The translations under genes were made by a program, and so were the position numbers. Shown in pieces: positions 8,385-16,605 of a stretch of DNA of 64,000 bases. The notes beneath the pieces are model-generated. The model saw only the letters and a program-made list of their open reading frames with translations. It ran no database searches and was not told where the DNA came from. The DNA comes from Variovorax sp. 54 (lineage in GTDB: Bacteria > Pseudomonadota > Gammaproteobacteria > Burkholderiales > Burkholderiaceae_C), in assembly GCF_002754375.1 (NCBI RefSeq), contig NZ_PEFF01000001.1, forward strand, positions 930,001-994,000, in the 5' to 3' direction. How positions within the stretch are numbered: the stretch's first letter is position 1; each line of letters begins with the position of its first letter.

Positions 8385-8634
8385 GCTGCCCCCGTTCGCA
8401 CACCTCGCATGTCGACTGGAGGATCTCGAAACCGGCGTCGGCAACGAGCCCTGGATCGAGCAGCATGATCAGGTCATCGGACATGCCTGAACGCATTGAC
8501 GTCCAGACCGCATCGTCCAGGCCATCTTCGCGCGCACGGGTCTGGGCGGCACGAGCCAGCGCGTCTTCATCGAAGACAGCAAGCTCGACGCTGAACACCA
8601 GAACCGTTCGAGGCCGGGCAGGTATGCCACTCAT
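8365..8634 (-). CDS. Hypothetical mobile-element protein, 89 aa
   Basis: The protein begins MSGIPARPRTVLVFSVELAVFD and continues with an Ala/Arg-rich helix (DALARAAQTRARED). The C-terminus carries CEVC, a possible metal-binding pair. Start ATG 8634 overlaps the preceding stop as ATGA and has GGAGG just upstream, so translational coupling is likely. The function is unknown; the pattern of a beta strand followed by a helix and LLDPGLVADAGFEILQ suggests a small alpha/beta fold. Confidence 0.65.
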   Translation of the reverse strand: MSGIPARPRTVLVFSVELAVFDEDALARAAQTRAREDGLDDAVWTSMRSGMSDDLIMLLDPGLVADAGFEILQSTCEVCERGQHAIDQR

Positions 8635-8942
8635 GCGCCCTCCCCGCTTTTGATCTGTGCGATCTCCGCTCCGAAGGCAACCGCCGCGTTGTCGGAGCTG
8701 GGCGATCCGTTCTGGCGAACCCACCAATCGGGCGGGCTGTACGGCATGGTCATCACGCCCAGATAGCCGCCTTGCGAGGCGTAGCCCACCACCTTGGCGC
8801 GGCCTATGCCGTTGATGCGGATGAGCACGTCCTCGCCGATCAAGGGGACCTCGAATTCGGCCGACCACTTGAATATGTCGTGGGCGAAAGGGTCACGGGT
8901 ATGGGGCGGCACCGTGGCGTGCCGCCGGAATGGAGCTTTCAT
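8631..8942 (-). CDS. Hypothetical mobile-element protein, 103 aa
   Basis: The core VPLIGEDVLIRINGIGRAKVVGYASQGGYLGVM reads like a small beta-barrel (SH3- or KOW-like) with glycine turns, followed by PPDWWVRQNG. I know no named family for it. Start ATG 8942 lies 50 bases inside the upstream DUF6927-like gene, and its stop overlaps the next start, so it belongs to a tightly packed operon. The function is unknown. Confidence 0.65.
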   Translation of the reverse strand: MKAPFRRHATVPPHTRDPFAHDIFKWSAEFEVPLIGEDVLIRINGIGRAKVVGYASQGGYLGVMTMPYSPPDWWVRQNGSPSSDNAAVAFGAEIAQIKSGEGA

Positions 8943-9462
8943 GGATTTTCTCGTGGGATGACAACACGCTCGCGTTGCCAAGTTGTTGGGACTTAAGGCG
9001 GAAGACGAGGCCGTCGCTCTCGCGCGCGACCTGCCAGCCGCGGCGGCCGAGGCTGTGGTGCAACACATAGGTGTGACCGCCGTACGAGATACGCAGGCCC
9101 GTTCGGATGGCGGCTCGCTTGGCGGATCGGCTCGCATGGAACGCGCGCACCTTCTCCCGCCAGGGGCCGGCATAGGGCCCCGTGGGCGCATCGGCTTGCG
9201 CAAGGAACGCCAAAGGGCAGTCGTAGTAATAAGGCCCGCAGGTCTCATCCATGCTTTTGATGGCGGCTTCGCCATTGCGGCAGTCGATGAGCGTCAGGCC
9301 GATCCACTTGCGGCCGGCACCTTCGCCTGCGCGGGCTTGGGCCAGGAACCACAGCCGGTTGCCGATGACGCGGTGCGCCAGCACAGTGCAGGAGGCGCTG
9401 ACACTGGCCAACTCATCGTGGATCGCCTGGGCCTTGGTGGCGCGATAGACGATGGTGCCCAC
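8893..9462 (-). CDS. DUF6927-like mobile-element protein
   Basis: A 189-residue protein resembling DUF6927 proteins of plasmids and integrative elements. The hallmark is the stretch KSMDETCGPYYYDCPLAFLAQ, where the family has a (K)xMDExxGP...CP motif; before it come VLAHRVIGNRLWFLAQ and KWIGLTLIDCR. GTG 9462 is preferred because AAGG lies 8 bases before it; an upstream start at 9510 is possible. The function is unknown; such genes occur beside DUF932 genes as seen 3 kb upstream here. It heads the run of overlapping genes that ends at 8124. Confidence 0.65.
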   Translation of the reverse strand: MGTIVYRATKAQAIHDELASVSASCTVLAHRVIGNRLWFLAQARAGEGAGRKWIGLTLIDCRNGEAAIKSMDETCGPYYYDCPLAFLAQADAPTGPYAGPWREKVRAFHASRSAKRAAIRTGLRISYGGHTYVLHHSLGRRGWQVARESDGLVFRLKSQQLGNASVLSSHEKIHESSIPAARHGAAPYP

Positions 9463-9600
9463 GTCAGTCGCCTTCCACGATCGGTGGCATCTGCGAGAAG
9501 CGGATTCCAACCAGACCGTGATGGTGAAGACCGACGAGCCGCAAAGCCGCAGTCATCGACGAAAACAAGAAGATAGGAAAGTGATGCATCGTGTAGACGT

Positions 9601-9623
9601 AAAAAAGCCCGCGAGAAGCGGGC
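9601..9623 (-). terminator. Rho-independent terminator for the 11.0-9.7 kb operon
   Basis: Read on the minus strand: stem GCCCGC, loop TTCTC, stem GCGGGC, then six T residues (9606-9601). It lies 66 bases after the gene that ends at 9689 and before the gene starting at 9462, splitting the small genes into two transcription units. Confidence 0.8.
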
Positions 9624-9688
9624 AGGATTGATTTGAAAAAGTGTCGAAGGCGGATGACTCCGCCATGCACGCGTCATCGAGATCGCAC

Positions 9689-10045
9689 TCACTCCTCCGG
9701 ATGGGTCACGACGTCAGCCTGCATTCCGGCAGTCGGGGGTTCGTCGGGCAGGCACTCAACGGTCAGTCTGGCGATATCGCCATCGGGCCTTGGCACCCAA
9801 AGCCAGCCCATGACGAACACGCCCTTCTCGCCTGTCTCACTCTCGGAGATGAACGAGCCCTGCGCATCGATCTGGATGTCGTCGTCCTGGTAGAGATCGA
9901 CGGCGCGTTCGATCAGGTCTGCGTGTCGCACCCTGTCTTCGGCGACGTCCTGCAAGTGCCGGTCTAGAGCACGCATGGCCTGCGCGAGGTCGCCACGCTC
10001 CCAACGCGCCACGACCTCCCGGGCCAATCCTTCAAGCATGCGCAT
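9689..10045 (-). CDS. Hypothetical mobile-element protein, 118 aa
   Basis: The N-terminal half is helical and charged (LAREVVARWERGDLAQAMRAL, then DRHLQDVAEDR). The C-terminal half looks like beta strands (KGVFVMGWLWVPRPDGDIARLTVE). No family is recognised. The likely start MRMLEGLAR at 10045 overlaps the end of the upstream gene by 14 bases; 10069 is an alternative. It is followed by the terminator at 9601-9623. The helical half looks suited to protein interaction, but I cannot assign a function. Confidence 0.6.
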   Translation of the reverse strand: MRMLEGLAREVVARWERGDLAQAMRALDRHLQDVAEDRVRHADLIERAVDLYQDDDIQIDAQGSFISESETGEKGVFVMGWLWVPRPDGDIARLTVECLPDEPPTAGMQADVVTHPEE

Positions 10046-10607
10046 GGCAGGCCTGCGCGCCATGGACATAGGCTTCGATGCGCGCGTACTCTGCAGGAGA
10101 TGATTCCTTCAAGATGTCGATGACCTTCAGATGCAGTGGGGTGGCCCGGGTCCAGACGCGGATCCAGGCTGCCGCGTCGTCAAGCAGTTCACCCTCGCCC
10201 TCGTCGGGACTGTCGATGCGCTCGAGTCGAAGCTCGGTGGTTTGGCCCAAGTGCGTGAAAAGCGACCAGCCTTCTGCGCAGGCCTCGGCGTTTTCTGCTT
10301 CGCTGAGCAGGGAGTCTTCGCCCCGCGTCTGCGACGCTGGTGGCAATACGTCGTTGTATTCGCGAGCCGAGACGATGATCTCGCGCATCGCCAGCGGCCC
10401 CATCGCATCGATGGCTTCGCGCTGTGCGTCATCGATTTCACTCCAGTCCACGCTGCCATCGCCGCCGTTGTCGACATCGGCGATCTCGTAGGCGCGCGCC
10501 ACGCTGTGCGCGCAATGGATGGCACGCTGGAGCTGATGCCCTGTGTACACATTGCCTCCCAGCAAGTACTTGCTGGCGGTGTCAATGGAGATGGAGATGA
10601 AAGTCAT
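10032..10607 (-). CDS. Hypothetical mobile-element protein, 191 aa
   Basis: The protein starts MTFISISIDTASKYLLGGN and has an acidic middle (ADVDNGGDGSVDWSEIDDAQ) that looks like an EF-hand-type Asp-rich loop; calcium binding is only a possibility. The C-terminal part (LHLKVIDILKESSPAEYARI) is helical. Start ATG 10607 is the first well-placed one, 47 bases after the upstream gene. It overlaps the next gene by 14 bases, so it is part of the same operon. The family is unknown. Confidence 0.6.
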   Translation of the reverse strand: MTFISISIDTASKYLLGGNVYTGHQLQRAIHCAHSVARAYEIADVDNGGDGSVDWSEIDDAQREAIDAMGPLAMREIIVSAREYNDVLPPASQTRGEDSLLSEAENAEACAEGWSLFTHLGQTTELRLERIDSPDEGEGELLDDAAAWIRVWTRATPLHLKVIDILKESSPAEYARIEAYVHGAQACHAHA

Positions 10608-10654
10608 GAAGGCGGCTACCGGTTGAGATTCGAATGAAGGAGGTGCGAAACGGC

Positions 10655-11056
10655 TCAAGGCCATGGGAAGACCTCGAACTCCAGAACGGCCGGCAACACC
10701 AGGTGGTCGCCGGCAAGCTCCAGGGCTTCGCATTGGTAGGCCTGCGCCAGCCGCAGCAACCGGCGCAGTGCGTCCCATCGCAGCGCCTGTGCCGCTGCGA
10801 TGTTGTCGGCCGTGACATCGGCGCGCCAGCTGTAGTCGTCGAGCTCGAGGATCAGGAGGCCGCCAGTGGATGGGAACGCACCACAGGTCTCGCCCATCTG
10901 GTCCTCCGCGTGGATCTGCTGCGCGATCTCCCAGGGCAGATGGCTCGAACTGACACGCAGCGTTCGGGCGATGTAGCGATGAAGCCCCACCGACTGCAGT
11001 GCGGAAGGCCCATGCGCCCACGGGGCTGGAGTGATTGATTCGTTGTTCATTTCCAT
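10655..11056 (-). CDS. Hypothetical mobile-element protein, weakly DUF5983-like
   Basis: A 133-residue protein. The segment LRVSSSHLPWEIAQQI, then GGLLILELDDYSWRAD, loosely follows the S-[ST]-H-[IL] plus aromatic/acidic pattern of DUF5983 proteins, which travel with DUF932 genes on plasmids and conjugative elements; this is a weak match. The C-terminus is helical with hydrophobic strands (LVLPAVLEFEVFPWP). The start lies at 11056 or two codons later. It is the first gene of the operon running down to 9689. Confidence 0.55.
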   Translation of the reverse strand: MEMNNESITPAPWAHGPSALQSVGLHRYIARTLRVSSSHLPWEIAQQIHAEDQMGETCGAFPSTGGLLILELDDYSWRADVTADNIAAAQALRWDALRRLLRLAQAYQCEALELAGDHLVLPAVLEFEVFPWP

Positions 11057-11201
11057 TCGGGTTATTAAAAAGAAGGCAAAGGGCTTCGAAAGGCAAGAGA
11101 ACAGGAGCGGACAAACACGCCTACTGCACTGGCGCGCGATGTCTCATGCCCCTCTCAGGACAGCTGTCAAGGAACGCTGGCCGACGCGGCACAATCTGCG
11201 C

Positions 11202-11432
11202 ATGACGACAAAGCAGGAGCTGCCCGACGAGGCGTTGAGTGCGATGGCCATCGAGTGGCGCAGGAAGGCCCTGGAGGGAGACCTCCACGCGCGCGGGATC
11301 GCTCATGAACTCGAGACGGAGTTGCGCCGGCGCGCTGGGGCACCATTTACGAACTACGACACCCTGGATCTACGGCCCCTGGAGACGAGATCGGCGCCAC
11401 GCCGGTGGTGGACGCTCTGGCACGAACGCTGA
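11202..11432 (+). CDS. Small hypothetical protein, 76 aa
   Basis: The only plus-strand candidate in the 6.4-13.3 kb block. It is short and charged, with a central helix AMAIEWRRKALEGDLHARG followed by IAHELETELRRR, and a tail rich in Arg/Trp. ATG 11202 lies between convergent or divergent minus-strand genes with no overlap. It looks like the small DNA- or protein-binding accessory proteins common in Comamonadaceae mobile elements; no function can be assigned. Confidence 0.5.
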   Translation: MTTKQELPDEALSAMAIEWRRKALEGDLHARGIAHELETELRRRAGAPFTNYDTLDLRPLETRSAPRRWWTLWHER

Positions 11433-11444
11433 CGTCCTCGCATT

Positions 11445-12167
11445 TCAGGACACCGGCACGAACACCGGCATATCCTCATCCCGCGAAGGTGGGGCCTGAC
11501 CGCATTCGACACTGCGCCAGAACACCTGCTCCTGCCTGATCAGCCATGCGATCTCGGCCTCGTCGCGCTCGATGCGATAGATCTGCAGGTCCTGGCCGCC
11601 CAGCAGCACGACCACATCGGCGGCGCGTTGACCCGTGACAGCAAGCAAATGCATGACCCGAAGCCGCATGTACGCCGGGACGCCGTGAGCCCACAGGGGC
11701 GCGGCGTCCATGCCGACACACGAGCACTCAAGAAGCTGGACATCGGGTGCGTCCACCACCTCGCGCGTGACGGTAGCGATCATCCACGGGTGCTTTTGGT
11801 GCCGCTGCGTGGCGTTGACTTGCCGGATCCTGCGCCCGGTCCTGTTGGTGTAATGCGCTGCTACGATCGGCTCGAGCAAGCGCCCCCAGTACCCGAGGCT
11901 ATCGTCCTGGACCAGCACTGGGTGCAACAGGTCTTGGCGCCCTGTCTTCTCCATCCAGAGACGGATCTGGGATTTGAAGGGATCGTGTTCGAGGGCAGCG
12001 GCGGCATCGCGGTTTCCGATGCCGGCTTCCGAGGGCTGGGAATTGTCGATCTGGCGATCAACGATCGCCGCCGATCCGGGTCTTTTTGACGTTGAAACCA
12101 GGTGCAGTGCGACGCGCCTTGTGGTTGCGAGGCTCGCAGTTCGCAAACGTTCAGCACGTGTGTACAT
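11445..12167 (-). CDS. YqaJ-type (lambda-exonuclease-like) recombinase with altered active site
   Basis: A 240-residue protein of the YqaJ/lambda exonuclease family, which on phages and conjugative elements resects DNA ends for single-strand annealing recombination. DAAAALEHDPFKSQIRLWME (54-73), GYWGRLLEPIVAAHYT (92-107), the block around Asp142 and Glu147, and LQIYRIERDE near the C-terminus are the family blocks. The usual D...E-x-K triad reads Asp142...Glu147-Cys-Ser149, so the expected lysine is serine. It is therefore probably catalytically weakened or dead unless another lysine substitutes. ATG 12167 has AAGGAAG 6 bases upstream. The length is slightly short for the family. Confidence 0.75.
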   Translation of the reverse strand: MYTRAERLRTASLATTRRVALHLVSTSKRPGSAAIVDRQIDNSQPSEAGIGNRDAAAALEHDPFKSQIRLWMEKTGRQDLLHPVLVQDDSLGYWGRLLEPIVAAHYTNRTGRRIRQVNATQRHQKHPWMIATVTREVVDAPDVQLLECSCVGMDAAPLWAHGVPAYMRLRVMHLLAVTGQRAADVVVLLGGQDLQIYRIERDEAEIAWLIRQEQVFWRSVECGQAPPSRDEDMPVFVPVS

Positions 12168-12199
12168 GATGTCTTCCTTGAAATGGAGTGCCCATAGCC

Positions 12200-12236
12200 A
12201 AAAGCCCCGTCCTCCTGATGGAGGGACGGGGCTTTT
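12200..12236. terminator. Bidirectional hairpin terminator
   Basis: A perfect 13-bp stem (AAAAGCCCCGTCC, 12200-12212, and GGACGGGGCTTTT, 12224-12236) with an 11-base loop. On the minus strand it ends in four T residues. It lies 48 bases after the DUF932 gene and 33 bases before the YqaJ start. Confidence 0.85.
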
Positions 12237-12284
12237 GGTAAGGGGGATGTGGTGGAGAGGCGGTGCCGAGGTTGGTTGTCTGCC

Positions 12285-13274
12285 TCATGAAGTGAGCTCA
12301 AGCGCGTGGTCCAGCGCTCGCTGCTTCAGTGCGGCGCCCTGACCGAACCAGGCACTGTCAAGGCGGTACTCGCGGTTGCGGGCACGTCGTTCGTGGTCGA
12401 CGTATTCGGTCATTGCACTCAGCAGGCCCCAGGCAGTGCCCCGAGCGGCTGCGAGTTCGGCGCCACGGCCCTTGCCTTCGTACAGTTGCAGAACCTTCCG
12501 CGCCGCCAACGCGCGCGGTATGGGCTGTGCATTGGCATTGGACGCCGTTGGCTGATCCAGTTCGTCCGGCCCGTAGAGCACGCGTTGGATGTAGCCTTCG
12601 ACTTCATTGCTCTTGACCTTGCGCTCAGACAGGGCCTTCATGCGATGCATGAAGTTGTCCCATTGCGACACAGCAATGCCCAACTGGAGTTTGATGGCGT
12701 CGGCGTCAAAGCTGGTGTTGTGTGGCACTCGAATGGCGTTGCTGCGCGCGCCGCTGATCGCCATTGTGAGAGTGTTGTGGCAAACAACCCTCACGGTTGT
12801 CGGCGTGACGGTGGTGGCCAGGGTGCCGTCGCAGGAGGTGGCGAGCAGCAGGTAGCCGTCGACAGCGTCCGAGCCTTTGAGCACGGTGCGCTGACCGGTG
12901 TGCGCCAGGGCCCAGCATTTCCGGACCGCCTTGAGGACGCCAGCTGTTTCCATCTCGAAGCCAGAGACTTCGGTGAGGTCCCGATAGAACTCGAGCACTG
13001 CCTGGGGCTGGACCACTTGGTAGCGACTGCTGACCACCGACAAAGCCGCCTTGGTATCGCTGCGGTAGAGAACCTTCTGTTCCTCGAAGGATTGGAGGGC
13101 CTGCAACCCACCAGTGCGCTCGCTCATGTAGTTCACGGGCGTCTCGCAGATGGTCCAGTCCATACCGGCCTGCTGGGCCCAGACTTCTAGGGGTTGCTTT
13201 GGTGGGAGCTGGTGGCCCAGCAAGTGCCAGGGAGTGGCACCGGCGTAGGCCATGTTTTCGATGAGATGAGCCAT
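12285..13274 (-). CDS. DUF932 / phage-plasmid primase-like LGT_TIGR03299 protein
   Basis: A 329-residue DUF932 protein, a family on plasmids, phages and conjugative elements whose molecular function is not established. The N-terminus MAHLIENMAYAGATPWHLLG is the family hallmark. Other matching segments are VSSRYQVVQPQAVLEF, LATSCDGTLATTVTPTTVRV and VVCHNTLTMAI. ATG 13274 is used because the family starts exactly here and GGAAA is nearby; the open frame upstream encodes low-complexity Ala-Cys repeats from the AAGCGC tract. The terminator at 12200-12236 follows. Its pairing with YqaJ and DUF6927-like genes is the common mobile-element arrangement. Confidence 0.88.
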   Translation of the reverse strand: MAHLIENMAYAGATPWHLLGHQLPPKQPLEVWAQQAGMDWTICETPVNYMSERTGGLQALQSFEEQKVLYRSDTKAALSVVSSRYQVVQPQAVLEFYRDLTEVSGFEMETAGVLKAVRKCWALAHTGQRTVLKGSDAVDGYLLLATSCDGTLATTVTPTTVRVVCHNTLTMAISGARSNAIRVPHNTSFDADAIKLQLGIAVSQWDNFMHRMKALSERKVKSNEVEGYIQRVLYGPDELDQPTASNANAQPIPRALAARKVLQLYEGKGRGAELAAARGTAWGLLSAMTEYVDHERRARNREYRLDSAWFGQGAALKQRALDHALELTS

Positions 13275-13306
13275 GAATGAATGATTTCCTTTTTTAGAGT
13301 GAATAG

Positions 13307-13342
13307 AAGCGCAAGCGCAAGCGCAAGCGCAAGCGCAAGCGC
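13307..13342. repeat. Hexanucleotide tandem repeat (AAGCGC)6
   Basis: Six perfect AAGCGC copies starting 33 bases upstream of the DUF932 start codon, in its presumed 5' leader. Unit-number change by slippage would alter leader length but not the reading frame of the gene as called. Confidence 0.9.
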
Positions 13343-13667
13343 CCGCGCCGGCTCGCCGCGAGAGCAGCGTCCGGACGGGCATTCACGCCTTGCTTTGAGT
13401 TGATTTGCTGGAATGACAGACATGCACCTTCTTGACGACACGAACGCCGTCGAAGTTGCGTACCAGAGAACGGGAGAACCGCCTCGCCGAGTTGAGGGAT
13501 GAACGTTGCGACTGCTCTACCGTTCTCGGGGAAGTGATATAGGTCTAAAAAAAAATGGGATTCGAACTCGCGGGGTTTTTGGCAGGTCAATAACATCGCT
13601 GCGATCCTGTCCGCGCCGATAATGCGATTCGCGCATGCACCGCGCGGCATTAGAAACGGCCGATCCC

Positions 13668-14093
13668 ATGACCTTCCCTCCCGTCAACTTCGATCCGTCC
13701 ATCGACCCCTCGGCCGACCAGGTGCGCGCATTGCGCGATGCTGGTCCCGACGGACCAGTGGTGATGCTCAATCTTTTGAAGTTCCGCGAGCGAGCAAATT
13801 ACCCCGCAGATTCACCCCACCCGCCATGCTCGGGTGCGGAGGCCTACCGCCGGTACCAAACAGCATTCGTGGAAACGGTGGGTGACGTGAGCCGTGCCGA
13901 GGTGGTGTGGGAAGGACAGGTCGACATGCCCTTCATCGGTGATATCAGCCAGGACTGGGACAAATGCCTGCTGGTCCGCTACCCGAGCCGCCAGCACTTC
14001 CTCTCGATGATGGCCAACGCTGCCTATCGCGACGCGCTGGTCCATCGCTACGCGGGCCTCGAGCGCACCATCCTCTTGCAGATGCAGGGCTGA
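13668..14093 (+). CDS. DUF1330 domain-containing protein
   Basis: A 141-residue protein of the DUF1330 family, a dimeric ferredoxin-like alpha/beta fold related to antibiotic-monooxygenase-like proteins; substrate unknown. Typical blocks are GPVVMLNLLKFRERA, EAYRRYQTAFVE, WDKCLLVRYPSRQHFLSM and AYRDALVHRYAGLERT. ATG 13668 (MTFPPVNF) is preferred; ATG 13635 would add 11 residues. It marks the return to chromosomal-type genes after the mobile block and stands alone on the plus strand. Cytosolic, with no signal peptide. Confidence 0.8.
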   Translation: MTFPPVNFDPSIDPSADQVRALRDAGPDGPVVMLNLLKFRERANYPADSPHPPCSGAEAYRRYQTAFVETVGDVSRAEVVWEGQVDMPFIGDISQDWDKCLLVRYPSRQHFLSMMANAAYRDALVHRYAGLERTILLQMQG

Positions 14094-14206
14094 CGACTCG
14101 AAGGGGGCGCGGTGCGGAGCTTGAGCCCCGCGGCTTGGACAGGTTTTTCCTTGAGGACGAGGGCCGCTGCCAGGCTAGTTTTTGATCCGCCCGCAGGCTT
14201 CCGTGA

Positions 14207-14797
14207 GCCTCACATTCCGAGGCAGACCTGCCATTCGCGAAGAAATCTGCCATCCACGACTTCTACCTGCAGCATTCCCAGGCATCGGGGCTGGCCGAGG
14301 CCGAACTCGAACACGACCCGGGCGCGTCGATACGACGCATTCACTTTAGCGCGTCGGGTGAAGGGCAGGCACACCTCGGGCGGCCGGTTTTCGGTGTCCT
14401 CGAGACCGGCAAGGGCTTCTTGGGTCATCTTGTCGAGCCGCCCAAGCTGCCGGACTGGTGGAGCGCAGTTGACATCGATCACTACACATCCGAGTTCGCA
14501 CGAACGGGCTTTCGCGGCGGACTGAACTGGTATCGCAGTATGAAGCGGTCCTGGGAGTTGTTGGCGCCGTGGCGCAGTCAGCTCATCCGTCAACCCTCGA
14601 TGTTCATCTCTGGTGCCAGTGACGACGTGCTGAAGTTCCCGAGCTCGAAGCCGCAGATCGAGAACTTCAGCAAGTCCCTGCCCAGCCTGCGCGGCTGCCA
14701 CATCCTGGAGGGTGCAGGGCACTGGATCCAGCGCGAGCGTGCGCACACCGGGTGGTATCGGAGCGCATTCAGCGTATCTCAAGCAAGCCGAAGGTAG
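14207..14797 (+). pseudogene. Truncated epoxide-hydrolase-like alpha/beta hydrolase
   Basis: An open frame without a proper start (a stop precedes it at 14204-14206) encodes the C-terminal part of an epoxide-hydrolase-type alpha/beta hydrolase. It reads KSAIHDFYLQHSQASGLAEA, LPDWWSAVDIDHYTSEFART, GFRGGLNWYRSMKRSWELL, PSMFISGASDDVL, ending with GCHILEGAGHWIQRER. The final GHW holds the catalytic histidine region and SGASDDV the acid region. The nucleophile half (HG and GxDWG motifs) is missing, so the gene is dead. A TTG at 14420 could initiate a shorter peptide, but that is unlikely to matter. Confidence 0.75.
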
Positions 14798-15076
14798 TGG
14801 AGCGCCCCGTCGACCTTGGGCAGCAACTGGCGGCTGCATGGTCAGACCAGATGAAGCGGCAGGCCGTCGGTGGCCACGTCCAGGAGATTGAACCAACCGA
14901 CCGCTGGCGAGATGCTCGTCGACCAGCCAGGTCGCGAGTGCCAGGGATTAGCGCTTCCGTCGGCACGACCGTGGGTATGGAGACAAGGAAATCGCTTCTA
15001 TCGTTCTAAACGACGATTTCCGGCCAACGTCAGTACGTCCCCCCAATTGCATGCCATCCTTTATGCGGCCCATCCC

Positions 15077-15742
15077 TTAACCTCCGGCGTTGCTGGCATC
15101 GCCGAGGAGTCTAGGTGCCATCGAAGGGCGCTGCGCCATCGCCCGACGCCAGCGCTGCAGGTGCGGACGCGCGTCGCCGACCTGGACCTTCACTACCCGA
15201 GCGAAATCGACCGCCACGACCGCGGTGATGTCGGCAATGCTGAAGCGATCGGCCGCAATGAAGTCGCTGCCGGCCAGTTGACCGTCGAGCGTATCGAAGA
15301 AATGCTGCACTCGCGCTAGGCCCCGCTGGGCCAGTTCCGGGATCTGCGGATAGTCCACCGGCCCTGGCAGCGCGCGGTTGGCCATGGCCGGGGAACTGTT
15401 GCGAATGGCTTCGGCGATTCCCATCAGCCCCTCGAACTCGACGCGCCAATTCCAGCTCGCGATCTCGGCCTTCTCCTGTGGTGTGCTGCCCAGCAACGGC
15501 GGCTCAGGAAAGCGGGCCTCCAGGTACGCGGTGATGGCCGCGTTGTCGGCCAGCCGCAGCCCCTCCTGCGTGAGAAGCACTGGCACGGTGCATTGCGGAT
15601 TCAGTCGGCGGAAGGCCTCGCTGAGTTGTTCGCCACTTCGCAGGTCCACATCGATCGTTGCATGCGCGACGCCCTTCTCGGCCAGCAGGATTCGCGCGCG
15701 GCGAGGGCTAGGTGCCGTGGCGCAGTCGTAGAGGGTGATCAC
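15077..15742 (-). CDS. Glutathione S-transferase
   Basis: A 221-residue cytosolic GST. The N-terminal thioredoxin-like domain (1-80) contains ITLYDCATAPSPRRARILLA with the Ser of the active-site region, the cis-Pro segment CTVPVLL, and LADNAAITAYLE for glutathione binding. The C-terminal helical domain has FIAADRFSIADITAVVAVDFAR, the N-capping motif. GTG 15742 is chosen because it overlaps the yghU stop (GTGA) and has AGGAG 5 bases upstream. It is co-transcribed with and translationally coupled to yghU. The substrate is unknown. Confidence 0.9.
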   Translation of the reverse strand: MITLYDCATAPSPRRARILLAEKGVAHATIDVDLRSGEQLSEAFRRLNPQCTVPVLLTQEGLRLADNAAITAYLEARFPEPPLLGSTPQEKAEIASWNWRVEFEGLMGIAEAIRNSSPAMANRALPGPVDYPQIPELAQRGLARVQHFFDTLDGQLAGSDFIAADRFSIADITAVVAVDFARVVKVQVGDARPHLQRWRRAMAQRPSMAPRLLGDASNAGG

Positions 15743-16605
15743 AGCTTCTCCTGCGTCCATGTCTCGAAGTCGGCCGCGTCATGGCGCTCGTGCAACTGGC
15801 TGGACGGCTCGCCCCACGTACGATTGACCCTGCGACCACGCCGCGCCGCCGGCCGCGCGGCGATCTCGTTCGTCCAGCGCAGCACATGGGTGTATTGCTG
15901 CACCTGCAAGAACTCACCCGACTCGTAGAGCTGACCCTTTGCCAGAGCGCCGTACCACGGCCATACCGCCATGTCGGCGATGGAGTATTCGTCCCCTGCC
16001 AGGTAGGCGGCTTCCGAAAGGCGCCGATCCAACACATCGAGCTGGCGCTTCACTTCCATCGCGTAGCGATCGATGGCGTACTCGATCTTCGTCGGCGCGT
16101 AGGCGTAGAAGTGCCCGAAGCCGCCGCCCAGGAAGGGCGCGCTACCCATCTGCCAGAACAGCCACGACAGGCATTCGGCGCGCTGTGCCCCACCTGTGGG
16201 AAAGAAGGCATCGCCGAACTTCTGCGCCAGGTACAGGAGAATCGCCCCTGACTCGAACACACGCACGGGTTGTGGCCCGTCGCGGTCCATCAAGGCCGGG
16301 ATCTTCGAGTTCGGATTGGCTGCGACGAAGCCGCTGCCAAATTGCTCGCCCTCGTTGATGCGGATCAGCCACGCGTCGTACTCGGCGCCGCGATGGCCGA
16401 GTTGGAGCAACTCCTCGAGCATCACCGTGACCTTCACGCCGTTGGGCGTGCCCAGCGAGTAGAGCTGCAGCGGGTGGCGTCCCACCGGCAGGTCACGGTC
16501 GTGGGTCGGGCCCGCGATCGGGCGGTTGATGTTTGCGAAGCCTCCCCCGCTCTCTTTGTTCCAGGACCAAACGTCGGGCGGCGTGTAGGAAGTGGCGTCG
16601 TTCAT
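15739..16605 (-). CDS. yghU: YghU-type glutathione-dependent disulfide-bond oxidoreductase
   Basis: A 288-residue nu-class GST, matching YghU in length. Family blocks include YTPPDVWSWNKESGGGFANI at the N-terminus, NRPIAGPTHDR, LYSLGTPNGVKVTVMLEEL, NPNSKIPALMD and VFESGAILLYLAQKFG. YghU binds two glutathiones and reduces organic disulfides and hydroperoxides. It is the first gene of a two-gene minus-strand operon with the GST that overlaps its stop. About 430 bases without a recognised gene separate it from the next remnant. All main glutathione-contact blocks are intact. Confidence 0.92.
   Translation of the reverse strand: MNDATSYTPPDVWSWNKESGGGFANINRPIAGPTHDRDLPVGRHPLQLYSLGTPNGVKVTVMLEELLQLGHRGAEYDAWLIRINEGEQFGSGFVAANPNSKIPALMDRDGPQPVRVFESGAILLYLAQKFGDAFFPTGGAQRAECLSWLFWQMGSAPFLGGGFGHFYAYAPTKIEYAIDRYAMEVKRQLDVLDRRLSEAAYLAGDEYSIADMAVWPWYGALAKGQLYESGEFLQVQQYTHVLRWTNEIAARPAARRGRRVNRTWGEPSSQLHERHDAADFETWTQEKL

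Noticed and set aside
13500..13620. tRNA-like pieces (GAGTTCGAATCCCA and GGTAGAGCAGTCG on the minus strand) near the end of the mobile block
   Set aside because: The T-loop-like piece lacks a pairing T-stem, and the D-arm-like piece is on the wrong side of it; no cloverleaf can be drawn, so I do not call a tRNA or an attachment site.
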